The notes: generated by a model from the sequence alone, not told the origin. A stretch of 64,000 nt of DNA from Ariolimax columbianus (GCA_036924085.1 JAVGWX010000002.1:89230941-89294940); one strand, 5' to 3'. Counted from the first letter of the stretch, positions 41,818 through 53,545 are shown. A program made the numbers and translations.

Positions 41818-44800
41818 ATGCAACTGTTCTGCTTGCATGAACTTTGCCTGTCACTGGAGGAATGCTCTGAAGAACGAGTTTAAGAAGCACGTGAGAGATC
41901 CGTTAGCGCCCAGACGTAAGCCACAGAGATGGATGCCTGTTTTGGGGAGATGCCTAACACCGGATAGGGCCCGCGTGTTCGAAAGAGGCAATAGATTCTA
42001 CACCAATAGATTGAAGTCCGGGTCAAGGAGATACCGTCAGTCTCCTCAGATGTCTTGGTGGTTCGGAGATAGAGCTCCCTCACAAAACCCTGCTGATGGT
42101 TTCCAGAACACATGTAGGTCTTGCGGGGAACATAGACAGCTTGAGAAATTAAATCATATGTGTACGTTAAAGAAGGCCGCCTCGCAATCTGAACTTGACG
42201 GATTTCAGGATGTAGCTATGGACGGTACGACACGAGAATCACGCTTGCGTGATCGCTCTAGGAAAATGCGTCTTGATGACCAGGTTTGTCGAGATAATGC
42301 GACCGGATGTTCCTCGGTGAGGTCAAGAACAGCACGAATGAGTCACGTGACTGAAGACATGGAGGATGCAAACACTTCACGCATACCTCAAATCGACCAA
42401 ATTAGAGGCTTGGATTACCACAGATTTAACGTTGAGGATGCTTCGAGAAAATACGAGGATTTGACAAATGAATCACAAGAGTCGAACACGTTTTACCGAC
42501 GCCATGACGCGAGGGAGAATTTAGCTAATAGACACAGCAAAGGCCAAAACATAAGTCATACCAGATATCACCTTTCACCCGAGTTAAATTATAGTGAAAT
42601 CTCAGACAAAATAACAAATAAATATTCCCACACGTATGATGGTCACATAGATGGCATTCGTAATCTAAACCGAACCATATCTGAAGGCAATGACACGAAA
42701 ACGAATAACAGTATCTGTAATTATCAGATTAAGAATGAGTTTGCGTCCCCTGGAAGCAAAGAGATAAGATGTAAGAGACATTTTTACCAGAACTATAGAG
42801 ATGAGTCTAGCCCTGTCTCCCATAAACAAGAGTTTGGTGAGGAATCAAATAGAAGATTACCTGTCTCCCATACACAAGAGTATGGCCATATGTGTAGTAA
42901 TAAATCATCTGTCCCTTTTTCTGAAATACAAAGGTGTAGTGATGGTTCCATTAGGAGATTGCCTTTCCCTGCACCCAATACACAAACGTATAGTGGTGAT
43001 TACATTAGGAAAACGTCCGTTCCTGATTCTCATTTACAAAAGTATAGGGATGATACAAGTATGAAAGTATATGATCCTTGTTGTCATACACAAAGGCATG
43101 ATGATTCCACCAGAAAATTATCTTACTCTGCCTCTCATGCACAAACAGATGGTGATGATTCTTGTAGGAAATTAAATGATCGTTTTTCTCATAGACAAAC
43201 GTATACTGATTCCCCCAGGAAACTATCTTTCCCCCTGCCCCATACTCAAACGTATAGTGATGATATATATAGAAAATCAACTTTATCTGAGTCATGCAAG
43301 TCTAAGTATCCATTAACTAAGGATAGCGATGGATTGAAATATTATCCATGGTGCGATGAAAGAGATAGTGAGAAATATTCATCTGAAGATATATTCCAAA
43401 GAAACGCCAAGTTCGATAATTGTGGTGATGCCGGAAGCAAGTTCTCGCATGCAGATGGCGACCAAAGCAAAAATCGTCATTACTCTCATCATTCGGGACA
43501 AGACATGCCGGAGAGGGGTCTTCAGGACCAGATAAACTCACATCATCCTCCTCATCATCACCACTACCACCCTCACCGTGATCAACACTACCCATCCCAT
43601 TATTACGGCAGTAACTCTAGCAACGATGGGAACCCACATGGGGCATACCAGAAAGAAAACCTGAGGCGATGTTCGGAGCATTCGTTCACGGCCGACGAAA
43701 GTGATTCATACTCTGACTGTCCCGAGGTACGGGAAAAGTCGGATTTAAATACAAATGTTGACAACAGATTATTGGAAGAAGAACCATTGGAAGCATGTCT
43801 GCCAGATGAAGACGTGATTAAGAAAACCTATTCAGCTTCTTCAAAGTTCAAAGAACGTCAAGAAACAGAATGTGAAAAGAGTGATGCATTTGATGTCATC
43901 AAACTCAATGGGAGTGATAAATCTAGGTCTTCAAACAAGTTGTACGGTCGCTGGACCACGATTAGTCCGGACACGCTTAAAGGTGACAGTTGCCATTCTT
44001 GTCATAGATCACGCGATTGCTGCATGGAATTCAACGAAAACAGAAAGAACAAGGTCACAGACTGCCCGTACACAGATATCTCTAAGATGACTTGTTCGGA
44101 ATCGGTAGAAATGGGTAGATACAAGAACAGTTCCGTTGACACTTCTCCTAAATCCCGAAGGCAGACGACAAAGCGAAAATCACACGCATCCTCTTCTTCT
44201 GATAAACTATCTATGGAACCAATAAAGACCATAACTAACAAGCAGAGGCATCAACGAAATGCCTTGCTTTCCTTTGACGACAGATGCGGCGTGAATAGTC
44301 AGGAAGATCAGTCGATCGCTCATGTTTATAGATGCAACTTAAAACCTTCGCGAGAAGTGTTGCTCAATCCCGTTGACATTTGCAGTTCAAAGACTCCCAG
44401 AGATACATCGCTTTCTCGCGTTGACAAATATCACTTGAAGACTCCCAGAGATACATCGCTTTCTCGCGTTGACAAATATCACTTGAAGACTCCCAGAGAT
44501 ACATCGCTTTCTCGCGTTGACAAATATCACTTGAAGACTCCCAGAGATACATCGCTTTCTCACGTTGACAAATATCACTTGAAGACTCCCAGAGACACAT
44601 CGCTTTCTCACGTTGACAAATATCACTTGAAGACTCCCAGAGATACATCGCTTTCTCACGTTGACAAATATCACTTGAAGACTCCCAGAGATACATCGCT
44701 TTCTCGCGTTGACAAATGCAACTTGAAGATTCATAGAGCTCAGTCGCCCTCCCCTGTTGACCATTGCAGCATGAAAACTTCAAGACGTCACCGGAGATCT

Positions 44801-45157
44801 CGTTCAATGTCTAAAAGAACGGACGCTGTCATAAATAAGACAGCGTTCAACTTAAGAAAGACGTCAGACACGACGCATTCAAACTCAACTGGTTCACGAA
44901 TTTGTCATAACAAGGACCAGCGTGGTAAGGAACCCCTCCCATTCGGGCCATCAGAGCGGGCTATGAGAGACGAAAGACCCAAGACTCGACCGGAGTGGCT
45001 AGACAAACACCTATCGCTTATGACGCAGTGCAGCGACGAGCGACAGAAGAACGCAAAGTCTCGAATGAAGAGAATAGTGGACAAAACCCACGCACTGGGC
45101 AGATCAACCGGAAACATGCACATGGATCTTGGAGTCCTGCACGAGCGGTTGGACAAG
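41818..45157 (+). CDS. Host gene, large exon of novel protein
   Basis: 3340 bp open throughout (1113 codons plus one base). The acceptor is TTAAAATTTAG at 41816-41817; the first base completes the codon from the exon at 38507. It ends AAG|GTATAACT, where read-through would meet a stop at once. The N-terminal ~110 residues are best ordered: a cysteine cluster (CNCSACMNFACHW), a basic segment, and a CRSCG, HMC pattern (CX2CX10HXC) that could bind zinc. The middle (about 400-560) has degenerate ~20-residue repeats built on HTQxYxDD and RK. A His/Tyr-rich patch lies at ~43540-43620. At 44385-44720 seven near-identical 16-residue units LKTPRDTSLSRVDKYH follow. The C-terminal 60 residues are charged and probably helical. 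No family recognised; mostly disordered by composition. Confidence 0.88.
44385..44720 (+). repeat. Coding 48-bp minisatellite, seven units
   Basis: Seven tandem 48-bp units in frame encode LKTPRDTSLSRVDKYH or the variant with H for R, flanked by decayed units (NPVDICSSKT before; HRAQSPSPVDHC after). Near identity of the central units shows recent slippage or unequal exchange. The TPRDTSLSR core offers repeated Ser/Thr sites in a basic context; function unknown. Confidence 0.95.
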
Positions 45158-45306
45158 GTATAACTATTTCTCTAATTCCTGTAACTTAGCCTATTCTTAA
45201 CATTTCATTTATTCATCGTGTTGTCTTTCCTTGTTTCCGTCCGTAATCTTTTGTTCTATCATGTTACGAATAAATGCCGCTGCACTCCGCGCAGACCCAT
45301 ATGGTG

Positions 45307-45428
45307 CTTAGTCTCTCTCTCTCTCTCTCTCTCTCTCGCTCTCTCTCTCTCTCCCGGCATCTTCTTCTTCTTTTTCTTCTTCTTCTTTTTCTTCTTCTTC
45401 TTCTTCTTCTTCTTCTTCTTCTTCTTCT
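45307..45428. repeat. CT and TTC simple repeats
   Basis: (CT)n at 45311-45353 and (TTC)n at 45359-45428. The TTC run is the expanded antisense GAA tail of the neighbouring SINE. Confidence 0.95.
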
Positions 45429-45700
45429 GAATTCGTTCTCAATATCCCAATACCGAGCCCTGAACAGAGCTTTGCAAGTAGCAGGATGTAGTCTGGAGAC
45501 CGGAATGTGTTGTGTCGCAAGTTTTTACACATCCTGTTTTAACTGACTTATCTTTGAGTACCGGGTTTGCCTTCCCACTGGAATCCATACTACGTACACT
45601 AGTGCAGTCTGTTTCCAGGGCCGCCGCTTGGAGGCAGGATAAGGCCTTGGTCAGCACTAGTTCGCTGGCCCTTATGCGAGTAGCCAACTGTGAGTCGCTG
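45429..45700 (-). repeat. SINE-A/A' chimeric copy
   Basis: The right-reading 3' part is SINE-A (CCGAGCCCTGAACAGAGCTT, GCAAGTAGCAGGATGTAGTC). The head resembles SINE-A' (TGTTTCCAGGGCCGCCGCTT, CGAGTAGCCAACTGTGAGTC). This suggests recombination or template switching between the families. Confidence 0.6.
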
Positions 45701-45723
45701 ACTGCTGCCAGATCTTTCCCTTT

Positions 45724-45985
45724 GCTGTAACAATGAGTCACTGACTGCTCCCAGATCATTCTCTTTGCTGTAACAATGAGTCACTGACTGCTCCCAGATC
45801 ATTCTCTTTGCTGTAACAATGAGTCACTGACTGCTGCCAGATCTTTCCCTTTGCTGTAACAATGAGTCACTGACTGCTCCCAGATCATTCTCTTTGCTGT
45901 AACAATGAGTCACTGACTGCTGCCAGATCTTTCCCTTTGCTGTAACAATGAGTCACTGACTGCTCCCAGATCATTCTCTTTGCAG
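45724..45985. repeat. 43-bp minisatellite, six units
   Basis: Units CAATGAGTCACTGACTGCTC, CCAGATCATTCTCTTTGCTG alternate with a variant (CTGCCAGATCTTTCCC). The unit appears to have arisen from the head of the adjacent SINE (GTGAGTCGCTGACTGCTGCC). Confidence 0.92.
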
Positions 45986-46199
45986 CATCTTCGGATTCTG
46001 GTCGTCGTTTTAAACTACCCGCTCTTCTTTTTATAGACGTCTTCTTTGTTATTCTCTTTCGTGGTCCTTTTGTACTTCTTTTAAGTATTTGCTTCATACA
46101 CTGTCATGGTTTTTTTCCCTTTTAGTTCCACTTTGCTGTAAACAATTACCATTAATTATTGTACACTATTTTTGCTGATGCGTCAGATTTGGAAGATTG

Positions 46200-46350
46200 C
46201 TAAGTCCTTCACAGAATGGGTCTCAGAGACATAGCCATGTGCGATTGTGGAGCATCCAAACAAAGACCAGAACATATTCTGCATGACTGCCCTGCTTATA
46301 CAGACCAAAGAGAGGCAGTCTGGCGCAGGGTAGCGACCGTGTTTGAAAAG
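46200..46350 (+). mobile_element. I-type LINE zinc-knuckle relic
   Basis: Plus strand: MGLRDIAMCDCGASKQRPEH, ILHDCPAYTDQREAVWRRVA. This is the CxCG, EHILxxCPxY, REAVW tail of I-type LINEs, also found at 54250-55060 and 62400-63300. Confidence 0.75.
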
Positions 46351-46383
46351 CTGATCTTATTATTTTATTCATTGATTGATTTT

Positions 46384-46715
46384 GGCTTGGCTTCGTTCCT
46401 TCTCAATGTTCGTGACCAAGCCCTGAAAATGGCTTTGCGAGTAGCAGGATGTAGTCCGGAGAACGGACTGCGTTGTGTCGTTGTTTCCAGTTTAGTTTAC
46501 GATATTTGCACCTTTCGGTAAGACACATCAGACTTCAGCAGTCATTTTTTTAGTACCGGGTTAGCCTTCTCTCCTCGATCCTTCTCCGTATCCAGCCTGC
46601 TCTGTTGCAGCCTGTTATCCAGGATCACCGGGTTGAGGTGTAGAAGAGTCTTGGCTGTTCTGGTTCGCTGGAGCTGACGATAGCAGTCAGATATGGGTCG
46701 CTGCAGCTCATGCGC
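46384..46715 (-). repeat. SINE-A copy, nearly full length
   Basis: Antisense copy: AAGCCCTGAAAATGGCTTTG, GAGAACGGACTGCGTTGTGT, GTTATCCAGGATCACCGGG, CAGCTCATGCGCTG. Confidence 0.85.
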
Positions 46716-46769
46716 TGCGGTTGATTGATTTTAGCATGCGGACATATTTAAATGAGCCAATGACTGCCC

Positions 46770-48310
46770 AATAGAATATGACTCCCCGATAGATAATGAC
46801 TGCCCGATAGATATTGACTGCCTGATAGATATTGACTGCCCGATAGATAATGACAGTACGATAGATAATGATTGCCCGATAGATAATGACAGTATGATAG
46901 ATAATGACAGTACGATAGATATTGACTGCCCGATAGATAATGACAGTTCGATGGATAATGACTGCCCGATAGATAATGACAGTACAATAGATAATGACTA
47001 CCCGATAGATAATGACAGTACGATAGATAATGACTACCCGATAGATAATGACAGTACAATAGATAATGACAGTACGATAGATAATGACTACCCGATAGAT
47101 AATGACAGTACAATAGATAATGACAGTACGATAGATAATAACTACCCGATAGATAATGACAGTACGATAGATAATGACTACCCGATAGATAATGACAGTA
47201 CAATAGATAATGACAGTACGATGGATAATGACTGCCGGATAGATAATGACAGTACGATAGATAATGACAGTTTGATAGATAATGACTGCCCGATAGATAA
47301 TGACAGTACGATAGATAATGACAGTACGATAGATAATGACAGTACGATGGATAATGATTGCCTGATAGATAATGACAGTACAATAGATAATGACAGTACG
47401 ATAGATAATGATTGCCCGATAGATAATGATTGCCCGATAGATAATGACAGTACGATGGATAATGACTACCCGATAGATAATGACAGTACAATAGATAATG
47501 ACTACCCGATAGATAATGACAGTACAATAGATAATGACAGTACAATAGATAATGACTGCCCGATAGATAATGACAGTACAATAGACAATGATTGCCCGAT
47601 AGATAATGATTGCCCGATAGATAATGACAGTACGGTGGATAATGACTGCCCGATAGATAATGACAGTACGATAGATAATGATTGCCCGATAGATAATGAC
47701 AGTACGATAGATAATGACTACCCGATAGATAATGACAGTACAATAGATAATAACTGCCGGATAGATAATGACAGTACGATGGATAATGACAGTACGATAG
47801 ATAATGACTGCCCGATAGATAATGACAGTACGATAGATAATGACAGTACGATAGATAATGACTGCCCGATAGATAATGACAGTACGATAGATAATGACTG
47901 CCTGATAGATAATGACAGTACGATAGATAATGACAGTACGATAGATAATGATCGCCCGATAGATAATGACAGTACGATAGATAATGATTGCCCGATAGAT
48001 AATGACATTACGATAGATAATGACAGTACGATAGATAATGACAGTACGATAGATAATGACAGTACAATAGATAATGACTGCCGGATAGATAATGACTACC
48101 CAATAGATAATGACAGTATGATATATAATAACAGTACGATGGATAATGACAGTATGATAGATAATGATTGTATGATAGATGATGACTGCCCGATAGATAA
48201 TGACAGCATGATAGATGATGACTACCCGATAGATAATGACAGTACGATAGATAATGACTACCCGATAGATAATGACAGTACGATAGATAATGATAGTACG
48301 ATAGAGGAAT
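46770..48310. repeat. 18-bp minisatellite, ~85 units
   Basis: About 1.54 kb of 18-bp units of GATAGATAATGACAGTAC, mixed with GACTGCCC-, GACTACCC- and GATTGCCC-containing variants, often forming 36-bp pairs. Unit length is a multiple of three, so frames on both strands stay open (473 codons on plus, 331 on minus). No start context, neighbours or composition suggests a gene, and the array lies in an intron. Confidence 0.95.
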
Positions 48311-48605
48311 TATGAATCTAGGAGTTTGGAATCCTTACTTACGATAGATGAATTATGAATCTAGGAGTTTGGAATCCTTACTTACGATAGATGAATTATG
48401 AATCTAGGAGTTTGGAATCCTTACTTACGATATATGAATTATGAATCTAGGAGATTGGAATCCTTACTTACGATAGATGAATTATGAATCTAGGAGTTTG
48501 GAATCCTTACTTACGATAGATGAATTATGAATCTAGGAGTTTGGAATCCTTACTTACGATAGATGAATTATGAATCTAGGAGTTTGGAATCCTTACTTAC
48601 GGTCC
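48311..48605. repeat. 43-bp minisatellite, ~7 units
   Basis: Units GATGAATTATGAATCTAGGA, GTTTGGAATCCTTACTTACG are almost identical. It begins within the last GATAGA unit of the 18-bp array, from which it seems to have been seeded. Confidence 0.95.
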
Positions 48606-49631
48606 GTGTCCCAGGTTCTATGTTACACATCATTCTTCCAGTATTCAGTCACATGGCAACCATAATGCAAGTCTTCGGGAGGTTTGAGTAGATCATCAGT
48701 TGATCTGTATATCCTGATGTGTGCATGGCTTCAGCGATCATTTGTAATCTGTTTCCCTCACGGTCCTTTTCAGGGCCCACAAAACCCACAAAGCAGCATC
48801 AAGGTCGTTTTTAGGGTCCACAAAAAATCCTTGGTAATCTGTTCCCCTCACAGCCCTTTTCAGGGCCCACAAAACACAACAAAACTGCACCCAACAAAAC
48901 TGCCCCCTGATAGCTAGACAATTCATTATTTTTGTACGGAAACCCGTGTCGTCATTGAATGGCATATAATTTCAGAATGGGTGAATTAACGCACAAGAAC
49001 AAGCGATCTTAATCTTATTTTGTTCCATATTTGCATGTTTCATCTTCCCTGTACCTACGCATTTTTTTTTTCCTGCATCGTGATACCCCAATTTGAAGTT
49101 TATTTTGTGAATTCCATGTTGCGTAAGTCAGATGATGCCTTGGCACAGGTTCCTCCCGTAACTCTATACAAGGGCCCTGCGTCATCGCTTTCAATGGGAC
49201 GTTTTCCAGGAGTAGTTTGTAGGGGCTGGGTTGATTGTGAAAAACTTTATCTTGTTTCGGTCTTTTGTCTTGTGTTTTGCACCGTATGTCCAAACATAGC
49301 GTGCATTGTGTCGTTTAACTGTTTCATGCTTTCTATCTCTGACGCAAGAATTCTTCTGCGTATCCAGCTACGGAGACAGTAGGTTGAGAAGGATGGGCGG
49401 GGGGCGGGGGAGGTGTCATTAGGAATGGACCTGGCGTATGTACAGCTAGCGAACTACAGGAATCATATACATCAATAATCTTTGTTCTGTGGAAGAAAAA
49501 GAATGAGTACGTATGAGTCTGCCCGAAGTGTTGTGATTTCGGTTCTGCTTAAATTACCATAACATGATGCCTTAAATTATATCTTCCAATGCAGCATTGA
49601 TAATTTTACATTTATTCAATGTCTAAAATAG

Positions 49632-49787
49632 GTAAAAGACATTCAACAGAGGTATTTCGAAAAGGTCGGCGAAGCTGTTCAGATTATGAAAGACAAGAGC
49701 AACGCACATCTTGATTCACCGGAAGAGCCGATGATTAACACAATAAATATATACCAATCTAAAAAGGCAACCAGGGACAAGCATTAA
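49632..49787 (+). CDS. Host gene, terminal exon
   Basis: Preceded by acceptor ATTCAATGTCTAAAATAG. The exon starts in phase 0, matching the AAG| end at 45157, and runs 51 codons to TAA at 49785-49787 (VKDIQQRYFEKVGEAVQIMK, DKSNAHLDSPEEP, SKKATRDKH). It continues the charged helical C-terminus of the large exon (VLHERLDK|VKDIQQRY). The continuous heptad-like helix across the join and the matching phase support it as the last coding exon. No clear polyadenylation signal is seen just downstream. Confidence 0.75.
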   Translation, partial: VKDIQQRYFEKVGEAVQIMKDKSNAHLDSPEEPMINTINIYQSKKATRDKH

Positions 49788-49875
49788 CCTTCAAAATCAA
49801 GAACGTAATGATTCGGGAAGTATTTTAAAGTAGATGAGTAATATCGTGTTTTTAGTCGTCTAAATGTGTGGCAAT

Positions 49876-50115
49876 AGGGATAGGTGTAGCCTAGTGGTTA
49901 AGTGACACGGCTCACAACGCGAAGGTGCTGAGTTCGCTCCGCATCACCGACAGTTACCCCGGGGAAGCAAACTCTTAGAAAATGCAAGAGGAAGCAGACC
50001 CTTACATAGAATGCATGCCAAAGTTGGATGCACTGGGCCGACAGGCGCAAAATAAAAACAGTTTAACGCACATCGTCTTGTGGTATAGAGAAATAAGGCG
50101 TACGCAAAAAAGAAA
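49876..50115 (+). repeat. tRNA-derived SINE copy
   Basis: Sense copy of the family at 4636-4895: A-box-like GTGTAGCCTAGTGGTTAAGT, B-box-like TGAGTTCGCTCCGC, GGGGAAGCAAACTCTTAGAA, core GCCAAAGTTGGATGCACTGG, GGCGCAAAATAAAAACAG. Confidence 0.82.
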
Positions 50116-50129
50116 ATTCTGGTCTGTAT

Positions 50130-51185
50130 CATGTATAGAGTGGCCATATTGAAGTCTATCCGTCATAGAGAAGTGTGACAATATTCTAGTCTTTTTCGTG
50201 CAAACAGTGGCCATATTCTATTATATGTCGTGCATACAGAAGTGACCATATTCTAGTCTTTATCGTTCAAAGAGTGGTCATATTGTAGTATCTATCGTGC
50301 ATAGACTGACCAATTTCTAATATCTGTCGTACAAACAGAAGATGGGACATATTATAGTGTCTGTCGAATACACAGAAGAGTGGTCATATTCTAGTGTCTG
50401 TCGAATACACAGAAGAGGGGCCATATTCTAGTGTCTGTCGTACATACAGAAGAGTGGCCATATTCTAGTGTCTGTCGTACATACAGAAGAGTGGCCATAT
50501 TCTAGTGTCTGTCGTACATACAGAAGAGTGGCCATATTATAGTCTATGTCATACATAAAGAAGAGTGGCCATATTCTAGTCTATGTCATACATAAAGAAG
50601 AGTGGCCATATTCTAGTGTATGTCATACATACAGAAGAGTGGTCATATTCTAGTGTCTGTCGTACATACAGAAGAGTGGCCATATTCTAGTGTCTGTCGT
50701 ACATACAGAAGAGTGGCCATATTCTAGTGTCTGTCGTACATACAGAAGAGTGGCCATATTATAGTCTATGTCATACATAAAGAAGAGTGGCCATATTCTA
50801 GTCTATGTCATACATAAAGAAGAGTGGCCATATTCTAGTGTATGTCATACATACAGAAGAGTGGCCATATTATAGTCTATGTCATACATACAGAAGAGTG
50901 GCCATATTATAGTCTATGTCATACATACAGAAGAGTGGTCATTTTCTAGTCTATGTCATACAATAAGAAGAGTGGTCATATTCTAGTCTATGTCATACAT
51001 AAAGAAGAGTGGTAATATTCTAGTCTATGTCATACATAAAGAAGAGGGGCCATATTCTAGTCTATGTCATACATACAGAAGAGTGGTCATATTCTAGTGT
51101 CTGTCGTAAATACAGAAGAGTGGCCATATTCTAGTCTATGTCGTACATACAGAAGAGTGGCCATATTCTAGTGTTTGTAATACGC
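50130..51185. repeat. 37-bp minisatellite, ~27 units
   Basis: Units AGAAGAGTGGCCATATTCTA, GTGTCTGTCGTACATAC with two main subtypes (GTGTCTGTCGTACATAC and GTCTATGTCATACATAA) arranged in blocks, a sign of segmental duplication inside the array. Confidence 0.95.
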
Positions 51186-51218
51186 AGTCATCAAAGAAAC
51201 CACTCTGGCCAGTTCGTT

Positions 51219-52045
51219 ATTGTTGTTGTTGTTACTGATGTTATTGTTGTTGTCGAATGCCCACAATGAATAACATTGCTCTTGTGTGCACCCTGAAAAG
51301 TTCGATAAGTGGCCGGCTGCATCAGCTTTCCTCACATCCCGAAAGTACTGATAAGTTTGACAGGAGCCCTTAGGGCGATCGTGCTATGCTTGGCTTCATC
51401 TGCATGTCGCATCTCGTCGATCCACCACCTCATTATCCAGGCTGCCATGAAAACAGCTCGTTTCCAATGAGACCTACATGTAAATGAGATTGGGAGTATA
51501 TTTTGCCTGACCCTGACTAACATTTCCGATCAGTATGTTTTATCTGACCGTGACTAACATGTCCGATCAGTATGTTTTATCTGACCGTGACTAACATGTC
51601 CGATCAGTATGTTTTATCTGACCGTGACTAACATGTCCGATCAGTATGTTTTATCTGACCGTGACTAACATGTCCGATCAGTATGTTTTATCTGACCGTG
51701 ACTAACATGTCCGATCAGTATGTTTTATCTGACCGTGACTAACATGTCCGATCAGTATGTTTTATCTGACCGTGACTAACATGTCCGATCAGTATGTTTT
51801 ATCTGACCGTGACTAACATGTCCGATCAGTATGTTTTATCTGACCGTGACTAACATGTCCGATCAGTATGTTTTATCTGACCGTGACTAACATTTCCGAT
51901 CAGTATGTTTTGCCTGACCGTGACTAACATGTCCGATCAGTATGTTTTATCTGACCGTGACTAACATGTCCGATCAGTATGTTTTATCTGACCGTGACTA
52001 ACATGTCCGATCAGTATGTTTTGCCTGACCAGATGTTAGTCCCCT
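51219..52045 (+). repeat. Repeat B copy with amplified 37-bp tail motif
   Basis: Starts as repeat B (GTCGAATGCCCACAATGAAT, GTGCTATGCTTGGCTTCATC). At the tail, the single GACTAACATGTCCGATCAGT, ATGTTTTATCTGACCGT unit is amplified to about 14 nearly identical 37-bp units (51505-52020). It then ends with the normal repeat B terminus (GCCTGACCAGATGTTAGTC). Confidence 0.95.
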
Positions 52046-53269
52046 CTCGCAAACCATTTGGTTAAATCACAGCAAACTAATTGGAACTCCTTAAACAAAG
52101 TTTTTAAGTGTTGACCCTATGGCAATACATATTGTAGACTCTTGGACATTTAGAGCGTATAAGTTCCTTCTAGCTCATTTAGGTTCAATAGAAAATATAT
52201 GCTCGTAAAACGTAATTAGAAATAATATCGTATGGCCTAGCTGAATAAAGGACCACATATGGAGATGTAAAAATTTATATTTTTTAATTCCTCAAAGAAA
52301 ACTGCCACAGAAAACGCAGAAGATGTTATTATGAAGAATATGCTGGGTGGTGGGTGATATTAAGACTGGGAAACGGTCAATGAGGACTCTGGTGGTATAT
52401 GTTCAATAAATAAAATATCGATCACACATAGTGGGCAGTTTAGACAAGCGGTATAACAAGTTCTTCAATTTTGCTAATTCCTCGGGAAGAGCAGAGGGAC
52501 AGCAGGGTCCTTTCTAACCCAAATGTAGGATAAACTGTATGGCGACGACGGAAGCTTGAGACGGTTCGTCAAGTTTAAAAAGAATATAGGTGTGATTATT
52601 TAAGAGAAACGAAGAAGAAGAGGGAGTTAACATTAATTTGTTACATTGTGTGTGACGGTCTTCATGAGCCCAAATTTTTACTTTGTGCTAGCTCGGGTAC
52701 GCGGGCCTACGCATAGGGATCAGCAGTAAATGTTTTTTGGGGTTTTCAAATGAGGAGATGGAATATTTGGAAAACTATTGTGAGACAATGAGTAGTCCCA
52801 CTGATAAATTCTGTTGGTTTTGTTTTTTTTTGTGAATGAAATGAAGGTGCGCGGTTGATTTTTTTGATGGACAGAGAATTTCTCGTTCCACGGAAAAGTG
52901 ATGTTCCTATAAAAAAAAATGATTTTAAGTCATTAAAAAAACCCACCTATATTTAATACTAAATGACGCTTATCATGTCAATATGACATTGCTGTCAGCA
53001 TATAACATTTGGTTTCTATGTTGGAACTCAGGCTGACGTTTGGCTTCTGTTTTAGCTCACTGACAGACAAATGTCCGACAAATGGCTAGGATTACCAGAT
53101 TGGATAATTGAGCCACTCAGATGGCTCAAGACAAAAAATTGTTCCTTTCTACGGCAACATTAATGGCCTGATGTTGTTCTGTAGAATGTAACTTTCTTTC
53201 GACCACCTATTATTTGTATTTATATCATTACGTGTGATTCATTGAATTTTTTAGCCAAACACCCTCACA
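52046..53269. other. No recognisable feature
   Basis: About 1.2 kb of AT-rich single-copy-looking sequence. No long frame, splice pair or repeat recognised. Confidence 0.4.
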
Positions 53270-53545
53270 AACCGAGAACTACCAGCCCACATCAATCTAG
53301 AAGATATGGACACTATCATAACGGGCAGATGCTGACATTAGATAGACCATATCCTTGGAAAAGAACAAACCACCATCACCAGAACTACCTTGGTATGGGT
53401 CCCCTAAAGACATAAGACAACTTGGCGAAGAACCATGCAGACCGAAATGAAAATCATGAATCAGAGTTGGGACACTGTACGAAGGAGGGGTGCAGGCTTG
53501 GTGAAGTGAGGGGAGTTCTGTTTTCTTTAAGACGCAATCAGGCGT
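53270..53545 (+). mobile_element. LINE C-terminal relic
   Basis: Plus-strand frames give HINLEDMDTIITGRC, IDHILGKEQTTITRTTLVW, TTWRRTMQTEMKIMNQSWDT. This resembles the RRWIGHVLRK, ITRTALxWTPxGKRKRGRP, TTWRRTVExEMKEM tail of a LINE. Stops break it. Confidence 0.55.

Larger units (their letters stand above)
45158..49631 (+). other. Host-gene intron made of repeats
   Basis: 4474-bp phase-0 intron (GTATAACT ... CTAAAATAG). It contains CT and TTC simple repeats, two SINE-A copies, a LINE relic and three minisatellites. Stretches 45985-46200 and 48606-49600 hold nothing recognisable apart from repeated CAGGGCCCACAAAA-type phrases at 48770-48890. Confidence 0.7.

Noticed and set aside
44364..44807. 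Antisense repeat frames (WESSSDICQREKAMYL)
   Set aside because: Shadow of the in-frame 48-bp repeats of the sense exon, which has introns, phase match and a much longer frame.
46894..48315. 473-residue open frame of IDND repeats
   Set aside because: Produced by an 18-bp minisatellite; frames are open on both strands, it lies in an intron, and there is no non-repeat coding sequence attached.
49740..49748. AATAAA as the polyadenylation signal of the host gene
   Set aside because: It lies inside the coding part of the last exon (codons for Thr-Ile-Asn), before the stop.
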